Assembly: GCA_029907545.1 (NCBI GenBank)
Contig: JARYLR010000001.1
Coordinates: forward strand, 62,001-126,000
Length of the DNA stretch: 64,000 bases
From: Candidatus Bathyarchaeota archaeon
Lineage (GTDB): Archaea > Thermoproteota > Bathyarchaeia > Bathyarchaeales > Bathycorpusculaceae
Direction: 5' to 3'
The position numbers and the translations under genes are program-made. Every line of letters starts with the position of its first letter. Position 1 is the first letter of the stretch. Positions 24,690 to 33,185 of this stretch are shown here, piece after piece. Below the pieces are notes generated by a model. The model searched no databases and was not told the DNA's origin. It saw only the letters and a program-made list of their open reading frames with translations.

Positions 24690-25310
24690 TCAAACGCACA
24701 AGTCCGTGCGCTCTGCTTTCAAAAGCATGACCGCCTCAAAAAACGGCAAAGCCCGCTCCGCAACAACCCTCGCCTCCAAACCACGCTCCTTAAACCTTAG
24801 CAACGTCTCATCAACACCGCACAAAGTGGACTGCATCAGAAAAACCCGACCAGAAACAGCCAGATACTCTGGCACTTCACAAATAAACCGGTCAATCACT
24901 TCTCTTCCGCCACAGCCTCCAGCCCAAGCGCGCTCAACCCACGAAACACCCGAACACTTCACAGGCAAATAAGGAGCATTAAAAACAACTACGTCAAACC
25001 GCTCCCCAACCCTCAAAGTATCAAACAAGTCACCCTGAACAAACAGCATCCTATCCGCAACCCCATTAGCCTTAGCGTTCCTAGCCGCGCAGCGCACAGC
25101 AAAAGGATTCACGTCAACCGCAACAACCTCCTCAGCCTTCCCTGCAGCAATGATACCCAGTATCCCGCAACCTGTACCCATGTCAAGAACACGAGAACCC
25201 TCACCGACAGCCAGATTCTCGGCGAAAAGAAACGAGTCCTCCGCAGGCTCGTATACATTTTCATCAACAAAAAACACAAAATTCCCAAACAAAACCTGCT
25301 TACCCAACAA
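24690..25310 (-). CDS. HemK2/Mtq2-like protein glutamine methyltransferase
   Basis: 206 aa. VYEPAEDSFLFAENL at the start and VLDMGTGCGILGIIAA (SAM motif I) match the HemK2 group that methylates the GGQ glutamine of aRF1. The substrate motif is NAPYLPV where most relatives have NPPY. Downstream WVERAWAGGCGGREVIDRF is highly diagnostic. Its start overlaps the ksgA stop by 11 bp. Last gene of a seven-gene minus-strand operon starting with srp54. Confidence 0.88.
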   Translation of the reverse strand: MLGKQVLFGNFVFFVDENVYEPAEDSFLFAENLAVGEGSRVLDMGTGCGILGIIAAGKAEEVVAVDVNPFAVRCAARNAKANGVADRMLFVQGDLFDTLRVGERFDVVVFNAPYLPVKCSGVSWVERAWAGGCGGREVIDRFICEVPEYLAVSGRVFLMQSTLCGVDETLLRFKERGLEARVVAERALPFFEAVMLLKAERTDLCV

Positions 25311-26118
25311 TCGCGTTCACCAAAACTCCAAAATCCTCAGGAGCCAACTCCCGCACACGCCTATCACGAAAAGGAAGCCCACCAGCAACCCTACAAGCAT
25401 CCTCAGCCTCCAAACGCAACACACCCTTCAAAAACGGCAAAACCGCATTCCGAACCTTCCTATTACGCTCCACAAAAACCGAACGAACAAAACCTGCAAA
25501 CAACTTTTCATCCCTCACAGTAAACAGCGGCTTCCTTGACTTCAACCTAACAATCACCGAATCCACCTCAGGCTGCGGGAAAAAAGCCGAACGAGAAACA
25601 CGATCCAGAACCTCCACATCCGCATAGTAGTAGGCAACAACCGTCAGCCACCCATAGCTCTCAGCGCCAACAGACGCAACAAGCCTCTCAGCGAACTCTT
25701 CCTGAAAAACCATCACAGCACACTCAAAGCCTCTTCCAAACAGCCAAGAAACCAAACGCGACGAAACCTGATACGGAGGAACCGAAACCACCTTATTAAA
25801 CCCCGAAACCTGAACCCTAAAAACGTCACCCTCAACCACCACAACATTAGACACGCCCGCAAGCTGCCCACGCAAAACCTCAACAAGCCTCCGATCACAT
25901 TCAACAGCCAAAACCCGCTTACACTTCTCCCCAAGCAAACGCGTGAGAAAACCCAGCCCAGCACCAACCTCAAGAACCACGTCACAGCCGCTCAGCAAAG
26001 CATAATCAACAACCCGACCGAAAACCGAAGCATCCACCGTAAAATTCTGCCCCAAATGCCTGTTCGGAACAATTCGAAAGCTTCGAAGCAGCCGCTTCGT
26101 TTGCTCAAAAAGCGACAT
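25300..26118 (-). CDS. rsmA: 16S rRNA dimethyladenosine transferase KsgA/RsmA
   Basis: 272 aa. Dimethylates two adjacent adenines in helix 45 of 16S rRNA. RHLGQNFTVDASVF, VLEVGAGLGFLTRLL (SAM motif I), ECDRRLVEVL and the C-terminal helical domain are typical. The catalytic motif is VPPYQVSSRLV where most family members have NLPY or NIPY, so the first residue is changed. Comes 23 bp after DUF655 and overlaps the HemK2 gene. Confidence 0.9.
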   Translation of the reverse strand: MSLFEQTKRLLRSFRIVPNRHLGQNFTVDASVFGRVVDYALLSGCDVVLEVGAGLGFLTRLLGEKCKRVLAVECDRRLVEVLRGQLAGVSNVVVVEGDVFRVQVSGFNKVVSVPPYQVSSRLVSWLFGRGFECAVMVFQEEFAERLVASVGAESYGWLTVVAYYYADVEVLDRVSRSAFFPQPEVDSVIVRLKSRKPLFTVRDEKLFAGFVRSVFVERNRKVRNAVLPFLKGVLRLEAEDACRVAGGLPFRDRRVRELAPEDFGVLVNAIVG

Positions 26119-26141
26119 AATCTCCCGCTGAAAACACGATC

Positions 26142-26711
26142 TTACTGCGCCCTCGTGAACAACCGATACTTACTTTCACCCTCCAGCTCCTCCAAAATCC
26201 GCTTAGTAATAAGCTTCACAGGATTAGGCAACTCCGTACGCTTCTGCAAATCCTCAAAATTCTCAAACGGCTTCCGCTCCCGCATATTAATAACCTGCCA
26301 CATATACTTCTTCCCAATACCAGGAATAAGCTCAATCGCATGCATCCTCGGAGTAATAGCCTGCGCAGTATTAAAGAAATCAATAAACCACTGCTCCCGA
26401 TTAAGAACAATACGGCTAATCACCGTCGGAAGCTCATTCTTCGCAGCCACAGTCAACTCATTAAACCCAATTCGCCCAACAATATACGTAACCTCCTCAC
26501 GCGCCTCCTTCCCAACATAAAGACGATCATGAGGCCTCAAAGACGCACCCTCCTTAATCAACGCCTCAAGAAGCGTAAAAAACTCCTCACCCACAAGCTG
26601 AACAAGCGCTCCCGCTCGATAACCAGCCCTCCCCGAAACCCGCACACCAGGACGCCCATGCGGCAAAACATCCAGCACATAGGCGTACTCTTCGTAGCGC
26701 TTCTCCGACAT
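26142..26711 (-). CDS. DUF655 RNA/DNA-binding protein with helix-hairpin-helix
   Basis: 189 aa. The N-terminal half (YAYVLDVLPHGRPGVRV to LYVGKEAREEV) is an OB-like beta domain. The C-terminal part has a helix-hairpin-helix LIPGIGKKYMWQVI and ends ESKYRLFTRAQ. This family is conserved in archaea in the L21e-RpoF-DUF655-KsgA neighbourhood, as here, which suggests a link to ribosome or RNA metabolism. Molecular function unestablished. Confidence 0.88.
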   Translation of the reverse strand: MSEKRYEEYAYVLDVLPHGRPGVRVSGRAGYRAGALVQLVGEEFFTLLEALIKEGASLRPHDRLYVGKEAREEVTYIVGRIGFNELTVAAKNELPTVISRIVLNREQWFIDFFNTAQAITPRMHAIELIPGIGKKYMWQVINMRERKPFENFEDLQKRTELPNPVKLITKRILEELEGESKYRLFTRAQ

Positions 26712-26763
26712 AGCCTTCTCGCCCCTATATTACCCGTCTCGGCTTAAAAACAGTGACGAAATC

Positions 26764-27102
26764 CTACTTTGACTTCCGATGCTCATTAAGGAAAGCAACA
26801 ATAACCTCTAGCTTCGAAGTCTCAATTATTTTGCGCCCACCGGCCAGAAAAACCCTCAGTTCCTCGACGACCCTAGGCATGCAGTTGACTATTTGAACCG
26901 CTTCCTCTTCTTCCAGCCCATCTTCTTTAACAAGCTTTTCCACAAGTTTTTCTGCTGTCTTGGCATCCACCTTAGAAAACTTGGACACGTAATCTAAGGT
27001 TCGCCTCTGAAATTGATCCAAGTTTTCTTCGCCTAAAGACTGCAACAACTCTTTAACCTGTGGAAGCGTCAGGCTTCTCTCGGCACCGTTTTTCTGCGAC
27101 AT
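26764..27102 (-). CDS. rpoF: RNA polymerase subunit F (Rpo4, Rpb4-like)
   Basis: 112 aa from ATG 27102 (MSQKNGAERSLT), directly after the L21e stop (TAAGATG). All-helical: SLTLPQVKELLQSL, QRRTLDYVSKFSKVDAKTAEKLVEKLV, EEEAVQIVNCMPRVVEELRVFL. Rpo4 pairs with Rpo7 in the polymerase stalk. The longer frame upstream (from 27147) lies inside rpl21e and is rejected. Confidence 0.9.
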   Translation of the reverse strand: MSQKNGAERSLTLPQVKELLQSLGEENLDQFQRRTLDYVSKFSKVDAKTAEKLVEKLVKEDGLEEEEAVQIVNCMPRVVEELRVFLAGGRKIIETSKLEVIVAFLNEHRKSK

Positions 27103-27103
27103 C

Positions 27104-27400
27104 TTAATCACTCTTAAACGGCTCCAAATGCTCAGGCCGCACAACAATCTCCCTAACAGCGTCTCCCTGCGTGATGCTGATCACGTAGCTTCGTCCGCGC
27201 TTATCAACGATGGTGCCTACTCTTCCATGATAGCGCTTGTGAGGCATCCCCTTCTGCACGCTGGAATCTATCTTAATAATAACGCTGTTTCCAGGCTGAT
27301 ACTCATAGAGCAGCTTGCTTAGCCGAATCTTGCCGTGTTCTCTAGGTTCCTTCCGTAGAAGTCGCCTTGTTCCGACGCGAAATCCCTTCGATTTCTTCAT
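27104..27400 (-). CDS. rpl21e: Large-subunit ribosomal protein L21e
   Basis: 98 aa from ATG 27400 (MKKSKGFRVGTRRLLRK), preceded by GGGGATGGA; in-frame ATG 27406 and GTG 27412 are alternatives. Contains the SH3-like core: PGNSVIIKIDSSVQKGMPHKRYHGRVGTIVDKRGRSYVI. Follows pus10 and precedes rpoF by one base. Confidence 0.94.
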   Translation of the reverse strand: MKKSKGFRVGTRRLLRKEPREHGKIRLSKLLYEYQPGNSVIIKIDSSVQKGMPHKRYHGRVGTIVDKRGRSYVISITQGDAVREIVVRPEHLEPFKSD

Positions 27401-27414
27401 TTCCATCCCCACTT

Positions 27415-28749
27415 TTATTCTTTCATTATAATGTTCAAGACATCCAGCTTCAGAGGCTTCGCTTGGTTTCCAAGAATCTCCGAAACACTTGGTGCGGTTC
27501 TTCCGTCATCTCCAGTCACCAATTCTTTTACATAAAGCCCTCCTTGGCAACGTACCCTCATTTCCGCCTTTCTAGAGGACATTTTCTTTACTTTAACGTC
27601 GTATATGTACTTTTCCCGAGTCAGATCAGCGCGCCTATGTAGAACCCGTTTCGGCGTCCTCTGCTCAATCACACAGCGCGTAAGCCTATCCTCTAGAAGG
27701 CGCATGTCCTTGTCTGCTATAGCGTTCTCGAACTCTATTGTTAAACGGTACTCTTTCTGAGTTGATTCTGCCTTCTTCAGCTTCCTAACCGTGCTTTTAT
27801 CAGCAAATTTAAGCCCTGAAATCTTAACCTTGTTCTTGCCATAAACGTTCACTGCTTCTTCTATGCTCTTAAGATCAAAAAAGCGCTTCACAGGCCGTGT
27901 GATCTCAACCACAAAAGGCCTTCCTCTGCCCAACATACGTGCATCAATATCTTCTCTTCCGGATGCGTGAAACGAGGCTTTGATGCCTCTTGTTACCTCC
28001 AGAAAGGGTTTTTCAACGATTTCCTCTACGGATTCTGGATACATCTTTCCCGTCCAGTTGCATTTTTTACAGCCTCTTCCTCGGCAATCTGAGCAAAACC
28101 ATCTTGATTGAGGGATGTCTCTGACAAGCTTCCGGTAGCGACCAGCGACAAAAAGAGGGTTGACTTGAAGCGTCACTTTACCTGTAAACGGGTTAGCCAG
28201 CACCACTACTTCGGGCTTGCTGAACTCCACTTCTTTTCCAGTGTGCTTGGCGATTTGCTTGCCTATCAGTCTTCCGAATTCGTTTCGCAAGCTTTCGCCG
28301 CGGTCTATTTCAAACTCTGCTTTGAACTCGTCTTCCCGCTCTTCAACCTCGGTTGGCAGCTCGATGCCTACAAGAAAGCTGCGATATTCATAGTCTTCAA
28401 GAAGCTTCACGGCCTTTTTGGCTAGGTTTTCGACTTCTTTAAGCCTGTTCCTGCAGAGAAAGCATTCCTTCGCTGGCTCGCTTGTTGCGACATGTTTTTT
28501 CATTTTCTGCAGCATCTGTTTTGTCATTTCGTGGAGGCCGTTTTCCGCGAGGATTTTGAGGATGCGTACGCCATCTTTGTTTTTGGACAGTTCAAGCTCG
28601 TGTGCCTTGAATGCTAGAACAAGTTTAACCGTTTTTCCGCGTTCAGCGTTTTCCACGCCATAGCCAAGGAGCGCGAACTGTCTTCCTAGGCAGTTGTCAC
28701 ATAAAGGGTGTTTTTCAAGCATCGCCAGCGCTTCTTCAAGAATCTCCAT
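27415..28749 (-). CDS. pus10: tRNA pseudouridine synthase Pus10
   Basis: 444 aa. Makes pseudouridine at tRNA positions 54/55. The N-terminal THUMP-containing part carries zinc pairs C17/C20 and C96/C99. CSDCRGRGCKKC at 219-230 adds more Cys. The catalytic region ASGREDIDARMLGRGRPFVVE (262-282) holds the nucleophilic Asp (267 or 269). CQGGLYVKELVTGDDGRTAPSVSE near the end is also diagnostic. Second gene of the srp54 operon, 37 bp after srp54. Confidence 0.95.
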   Translation of the reverse strand: MEILEEALAMLEKHPLCDNCLGRQFALLGYGVENAERGKTVKLVLAFKAHELELSKNKDGVRILKILAENGLHEMTKQMLQKMKKHVATSEPAKECFLCRNRLKEVENLAKKAVKLLEDYEYRSFLVGIELPTEVEEREDEFKAEFEIDRGESLRNEFGRLIGKQIAKHTGKEVEFSKPEVVVLANPFTGKVTLQVNPLFVAGRYRKLVRDIPQSRWFCSDCRGRGCKKCNWTGKMYPESVEEIVEKPFLEVTRGIKASFHASGREDIDARMLGRGRPFVVEITRPVKRFFDLKSIEEAVNVYGKNKVKISGLKFADKSTVRKLKKAESTQKEYRLTIEFENAIADKDMRLLEDRLTRCVIEQRTPKRVLHRRADLTREKYIYDVKVKKMSSRKAEMRVRCQGGLYVKELVTGDDGRTAPSVSEILGNQAKPLKLDVLNIIMKE

Positions 28750-28786
28750 GTTTCATGTCCTTTCCATATCTATAGAACAGAAGCGG

Positions 28787-30121
28787 CTATTTCATGTCCA
28801 GCGGTAAACCTTTCCCAAAAAACGGAAGTTTCTTCTTTCTTCGCAAGGTTTTCAGCATTCTACGCATCACAACATACTGCTTGAGAAGCTCCTTAACCTC
28901 CTTATCGCTTGTTCCAGATCCTCTTGCCACTCGTCGCATTCTTGACGAATTAAAAATCTTCGGATTGTCCCTTTCCTCAGGAGTCATAGACTGAATCATG
29001 ACACGCCACTTTTCCAGCCGACCTTCAGCCATGTCCAACATGTCTTTTGGAATATCATAGGACATTCCTGGAAGCATCTTCAAAAGTTTTCCGAAAGTGC
29101 CCATTCCCTTCATGGCTTCAAACTGCTCATACATGTTGGTCAGCGTGAACTTGCCGCTTAAGATGGCTTTGGCCTTCTTTTCTGGAACTTTCACTTCTGC
29201 CTCTCGAACTTTGTCAAGCAAAGTCTCCAAGTCGCCCATGCCCAAGAGTCTTCCGACAAAGCGGGATGGCACGAAGGGTTCGATGTCTTCTGTTTTCTCG
29301 CCTGTGCCGATGAACGTTATGGGTGCGCCGGTTGCGGCTACTGCTGAGAGTGCGCCACCACCTCTGGCTGAGCCGTCTAGCTTGGTGACGAGGATTGAGC
29401 CGATTGGGGTTGCTTCGTGGAAGGCTTTTGCTTGGGCTGCTGCTTGTTGGCCGATGGTTCCGTCGATGACGAGCATTACTTCGTCGGGTTTGATGTTTTT
29501 TTCGAGCATTTTCATTTCTTTGATTAGTTCTTGTTCTTCTTTGTGGCGGCCTGCGGTGTCGATTATTACGATGTCTTTGTCGGTGAAGAGTTTTAGGCCT
29601 TCTAGGGCTGTTTTGACTGGGTCTTTTGCTTTTGCGTCGCCGTAGATGGGTAGGTTCATTGTGTTGGCGAGTTGTTGGAGTTGGGCGTATGCGCCTGGTC
29701 GGTATGTGTCTACGCATACTAGGGCTGGTTTGAGTCCTCTTTTTTGGAAGTATCTTGCAAGTTTTGCGGCGGTTGTTGTTTTTCCGGAGCCTTGGATGCC
29801 GACGAGCATTATGGTTTTTCGTTTTCCGGGTTCGGTTTTGGTTTGTGCCGATTTTTCTCCGAGGAATCGTGTTAGTTCTTCGTAGACTACTTTTATTAGG
29901 TGTTCGCGTCTTGAGATGCCTTGGGGGACTTTTTCTTTTATGGCTCTTTCTTCTATGCGTTTGGAGACGTCGAGCACGAGCTGGACGTTTACGTCTGCTT
30001 GGAGTAGAGCTCGTTGTATGTCGCGGACGAGTTCTTTTACGGTGGCTTCGTCTATGAGTGGGGCTTTGAAGACTTTTTTTAGGGCTTCGTATAGTGATGA
30101 GCCTAAGCGTTCTAGTGCCAT
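28787..30121 (-). CDS. srp54: Signal recognition particle GTPase SRP54
   Basis: 444 aa from ATG 30121 (MALERLGSSLYEAL). NG domain with GIQGSGKTTTAAKLA (G1), DTAGRHKEE (G3) and TKLDGSARGGGALS (G4-G5). The methionine-rich M domain (LLKMLPGMSYDIPKDMLDMAEG, MIQSMTPEE) binds 7S RNA and signal peptides. The earlier in-frame start at 30151 is unlikely because the TATA box (CTATTTAAG, 30152-30160) overlaps it; GAGGA precedes 30121. First gene of the seven-gene operon. Confidence 0.95.
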   Translation of the reverse strand: MALERLGSSLYEALKKVFKAPLIDEATVKELVRDIQRALLQADVNVQLVLDVSKRIEERAIKEKVPQGISRREHLIKVVYEELTRFLGEKSAQTKTEPGKRKTIMLVGIQGSGKTTTAAKLARYFQKRGLKPALVCVDTYRPGAYAQLQQLANTMNLPIYGDAKAKDPVKTALEGLKLFTDKDIVIIDTAGRHKEEQELIKEMKMLEKNIKPDEVMLVIDGTIGQQAAAQAKAFHEATPIGSILVTKLDGSARGGGALSAVAATGAPITFIGTGEKTEDIEPFVPSRFVGRLLGMGDLETLLDKVREAEVKVPEKKAKAILSGKFTLTNMYEQFEAMKGMGTFGKLLKMLPGMSYDIPKDMLDMAEGRLEKWRVMIQSMTPEERDNPKIFNSSRMRRVARGSGTSDKEVKELLKQYVVMRRMLKTLRRKKKLPFFGKGLPLDMK

Positions 30122-30151
30122 GGTTTTCCTCAGATTTAGACTGTTAACCAT

Positions 30152-30160
30152 CTTAAATAG
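30152..30160 (-). promoter_or_regulatory. TATA box of srp54 operon
   Basis: Minus-strand CTATTTAAG centred about 35 bases before ATG 30121. Initiation about 26 bases on gives a very short leader with GAGGA. This decides the shorter srp54 start. Confidence 0.55.
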
Positions 30161-30325
30161 GTATTGAGTGCGCGGTCATGTTTGGGGGTTCTGAGGGTTG
30201 ATGGAGTGTGAGGTTTCTTGGAGATGTTTAGGATGTGGCGTGCAAAGATGCGAGACATATGTCTAGATGGGAGTTGAAGGATAAGATAACTGGTTTGATT
30301 ACTGATAGGCTGGGCAAATTTATAG

Positions 30326-30340
30326 CCCCCTATATATAGG
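30326..30340. promoter_or_regulatory. TATA-like palindrome CCCCCTATATATAGG upstream of the srp54 promoter
   Basis: Shares 14 bases with the complement of 24643-24656, and a similar element occurs at 62728-62742. It lies 165 bp before the srp54 TATA box and just after the stop of the secreted PPC gene, so its target is unclear. The stretch between holds a near-palindrome GAGACATATGTCTAG at about 30251-30265 and no credible gene. Confidence 0.3.
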
Positions 30341-30393
30341 TCATCTGCATTGATCAGAAGCAATCGAGAGCATGATAGGGAGCATGATACGTT

Positions 30394-31427
30394 TCATCCT
30401 TCAACACCTACCTCAAGCATGTAGAAACCATAATCATCGGTGTATGAGCGGATTTCTATGAACCAGTAGCCGTCCATGTCGATTGAGAACGTGATGTTTC
30501 CTTCGCTCAAAAACATGTTTGAGGTTACTCTGGAAGCCCTTGAGGGGTCATATAAGAAAGAGTAAAATTCTAATGGACCAGCATATACTGTGCTATCGAA
30601 ATGAACGCTAATTTCTTGTCCTTGCTTCACTTGGATCTTGTAGAAATCTGTGACATCGTATCCTCCGATGAACAGCCTAGGGTAGGTCCCGTTGCCGGCG
30701 ACTTCTTGCGCCGTGTCAAACGTGTTGTTGTCATCTGGGCTGACCTTAAACTCGAACGGCTGAATCAACCGCTTGAAGACGCTACCATTTAAATAGGTTA
30801 CTTCAATCCTAAGGCTGACCTGGTGAGTCTGATTATACGGCCGCTGAAGACAGAGATGGAAACCATCTGCGAAGGAAACGTTCTTAGGCTGGGATACTCC
30901 CTTCATGAACACAAACGCGCGAGTCTCATTCTCAAGAAGCCACGGATTATTTATGCAGCTAGCATAGGACTCAACCTTTAGATTCACGTATTTCAAACCA
31001 TAATCAGACCCTCGTTCAGATGAATACGTGACTTTCACGGGTCCGCTGTTCTCGAAAAAGGATACATTCATGCTGGTTACGAAGCCGCTTTTCATGCTGA
31101 CCCTCGCCGTAACCCATACAAGTATCTCGTCGACAGCAGCGTACAGCTCACTGCCGTCCAAATGGCAACGTGGAATCGCGCTTAGATTGGCTGAAAGCTC
31201 GTTGCTCGCTACAATGTTTTCCGCCCGATGACTTATGTCAATGTCAACGTCTCCTTCAGGTCTTTCCAGCTCCCAGTAGGCTGGCTCAAGAGTGACAGTT
31301 TTGGCAATGACTACTTGGCCAAAAAAAACCGGAGCTTCAGCCTTGCCAAAACCCCTGAAACCACAATTACCGCCAAAAAGACAAACAGGACACCGCGCTT
31401 TTGCCACGTATTCAATCTTGCACACAC
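30394..31427 (-). CDS. Secreted beta-sandwich protein with C-terminal PPC domain, frameshifted after the signal peptide
   Basis: The long frame (to 30394) is extracytoplasmic in style: Asn-rich NxS/T motifs, an Ig-like region, then from about residue 230 a pre-peptidase C-terminal (PPC) domain (DDNNTFDTAQEVAGNGTYP, VTDFYKIQVKQGQEISVHF, YWFIEIRSY, GFYMLEV). Read from GTG 31425 its N-terminus is Cys-rich and unconvincing. In the next frame, GTG 31427 (or TTG 31415) gives MNTWQKRGVLFVFLAVIVV then SGVLA, a textbook signal peptide. It stops at 31311 unless one base is added to the A8 run at 31321-31328. A nine-base run would join both parts. No named function. Confidence 0.7.
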
Positions 31428-31602
31428 TTTAGATTATATCAAAAATTTATAAATCTAATGGTACACGGCTCCCGCAGACAAAACAATGGTTCACCCTCAC
31501 GCGGTAAACCTAAACACACGTCACCGACGCTAACAATAAACCCGCCGCAATCCACCACTAATATTCTCAAGTTTCCAAGCACACTGCAAACCTTCCAGAT
31601 AA

Positions 31603-31631
31603 GAGGCGTTTCCATAAGCTTTTTACGCCTC
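31603..31631 (+). other. Inverted repeat upstream of the PAC2 gene
   Basis: GAGGCGT (31603-31609) and ACGCCTC (31625-31631) form a perfect 7-bp stem around a 15-base loop. It lies in the 235-bp divergent gap, just upstream of a TATA-like ACAAATACT (about 31641-31649). It could be an operator or a chance repeat. Confidence 0.3.
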
Positions 31632-31662
31632 GCAAAGTTTCTACAAATACTTAGGGCTAAAC

Positions 31663-32406
31663 TTGAGCGAAATCACCATCATAGAAAAAAAGAACATCGC
31701 CCCAGACGCTACCATGCTTTTCGGCTTCCCAGACGTCGGACTCGTCGGCGTAATAGCCGCTTCACACCTAATTGAAGAACTAAACCTCGAAGAAGTAGCC
31801 TACATAGACTCAAAACTTCTACCACCACTCATCGTCCTCCACGAAGGACTACCGCACTCTTCCCTAAGAGTTTTCGCCAACAACAACATACTCCTAGCAG
31901 TTTCAGAAATACCAATAGCCGCAGACATAATCTACCCCGTAATACAGGCACTGATCGACTGGGGAAAAAGCAAGAAAACCAAAATGATGATCTCCCTAAG
32001 CGGCATACCCATACAGGAAAGACAAGACGCAAAAGAACTGAAAGTCTTCGCCGCCGGATCAACACCGGAAATGCTGAAACTGGCACAAGAGAAAGGCATA
32101 GACATACTTGGCGAAGGCTACATGGTAGGCCCACAAGCAGTCATGCTCCAGAAATGCGCCAACATGAAAATCCCCGCCCTCACACTACTTGCCCAATGCT
32201 TCTACAACTACCCAGACCCCGAAGCCGCAGCAGAAGTACTAAAAAGCCTAGCAAACATCGCGGGAATCCAAGTAGACGTCAAATCACTGCTTGAAAAAGG
32301 CGAAGAAATCCGCCTAAAGGCAAGAGACGTAATGAAGCGCACACAGCAAGAACTGTCAGGCATAAAGAAGACACGTGAATACGACATTCCGCTTTACGTC
32401 TCGTAA
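31663..32406 (+). CDS. Proteasome assembly chaperone family protein (PAC2/PbaA-like)
   Basis: 247 aa. PAC2-fold signatures: ATMLFGFPDVGLVGVIAASHL, LPPLIVLHEGLPHSSLRVF, LSGIPIQERQD and GYMVGPQAVMLQKC. Archaeal relatives (PbaA) help assemble the 20S proteasome alpha ring, and the C-terminal DIPLYVS carries a hydrophobic-Tyr motif of the type that docks on proteasome pockets, though one residue from the end. TTG start at 31663, probably leaderless. Followed 14 bp later by Hsp20, which suggests a protein quality-control unit. Confidence 0.85.
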   Translation: MSEITIIEKKNIAPDATMLFGFPDVGLVGVIAASHLIEELNLEEVAYIDSKLLPPLIVLHEGLPHSSLRVFANNNILLAVSEIPIAADIIYPVIQALIDWGKSKKTKMMISLSGIPIQERQDAKELKVFAAGSTPEMLKLAQEKGIDILGEGYMVGPQAVMLQKCANMKIPALTLLAQCFYNYPDPEAAAEVLKSLANIAGIQVDVKSLLEKGEEIRLKARDVMKRTQQELSGIKKTREYDIPLYVS

Positions 32407-32420
32407 GGAGGGAGAAAAAC

Positions 32421-32864
32421 ATGGCAATTAGAAAGAAAAAATCCTTCTTCGACATAATCAACGAATACTTCAGCGACGTAGAAGAACTGACAAGCCAGTT
32501 TGAAGACATGTTTATGGAGAAACCAAGTTGGAGCCAAAAAAACTGCACCATGGAGCCGCTTAAAGAAGTCACAGTCACCCCCAAGGAAGTGATAGTTACC
32601 GTTGACCTGCCTCTGGCAAAAGAAGGCACAATAGAGGTCAAGCCACTTGACAACAGAACCATCGAAATCTCAGCAGAAATGAAACGCAAAGTCCGCTTTG
32701 ACGACTTCGGCATAACCCACCACAAAGGCGAATTCCAGAGATTCTACTGCCAAACACGCATTCCCGTTCCCGTGAAAATAGACAAGGTTCAGTTCACACT
32801 CAAGAAAGGAATCCTCGAAGTTCACATGCCGCGGAAACATGGCGAACGAATACCTATAGAGTAG
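32421..32864 (+). CDS. Small heat-shock protein Hsp20 / alpha-crystallin family
   Basis: 147 aa. An N-terminal helical arm (FFDIINEYFSDVEELTSQFEDMF) precedes the alpha-crystallin domain (EVTVTPKEVIVTVDLPLAKE to KVQFTLKKGILEVHMPRK). The C-terminal IPI motif (ERIPIE) is the anchoring peptide for oligomer assembly. AAGGAGGGAG precedes ATG 32421. Cotranscribed with the PAC2 protein. Confidence 0.92.
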   Translation: MAIRKKKSFFDIINEYFSDVEELTSQFEDMFMEKPSWSQKNCTMEPLKEVTVTPKEVIVTVDLPLAKEGTIEVKPLDNRTIEISAEMKRKVRFDDFGITHHKGEFQRFYCQTRIPVPVKIDKVQFTLKKGILEVHMPRKHGERIPIE

Positions 32865-32984
32865 AAACAAAACACAAGCATTGACACTATCGATGCCTAA
32901 CGGAAACCGACAGATACCCTGCAGAGAAAAGTCTTTTAACAGCAAAACAACGTAAAACATACCCAAAAACTCAGGTGACAGCCA

Positions 32985-33185
32985 TTGCCCGTTGAGCGCG
33001 CCATACACTTTGCCACATTTGTCCTTCTACTCATAGGCTTATGCAGCGTAAGCGCATGGGCAAGCTACACGTATCTGAAAGACATCTTGATTCTGCAGAT
33101 CGCAGGCATAGCCCTAAGCTGGGGAATAACTCTCCTAATTCTCTATCTAGGCTTCAAGCAACTTGATTGGGATTGGTGGAGCTAA
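32985..33185 (+). CDS. Small two-helix membrane protein (66 aa)
   Basis: No family recognised. Two hydrophobic segments (ATFVLLLIGLCSVSAWASY and ILILQIAGIALSWGITLLILYL) and a tryptophan-rich end (LDWDWWS). TTG start at 32985. Its stop overlaps the 3' end of the convergent GNAT gene by four bases. Confidence 0.5.
   Translation: MPVERAIHFATFVLLLIGLCSVSAWASYTYLKDILILQIAGIALSWGITLLILYLGFKQLDWDWWS

Noticed and set aside
25713-25985. 90-codon alternative frame inside ksgA
   Set aside because: Trp/Phe/Arg-rich shadow of a certain gene with no conserved motif.
29214-29717. Arg/His-rich 167-codon frame inside srp54
   Set aside because: Same strand but another frame of a certain gene; composition (RRHIPTRRIRPTPTT) is typical of a shadow.
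30136-30363. 75-codon minus-strand frame upstream of srp54
   Set aside because: It overlaps the srp54 TATA box and the 30326 palindrome, and its product shows no recognisable feature.
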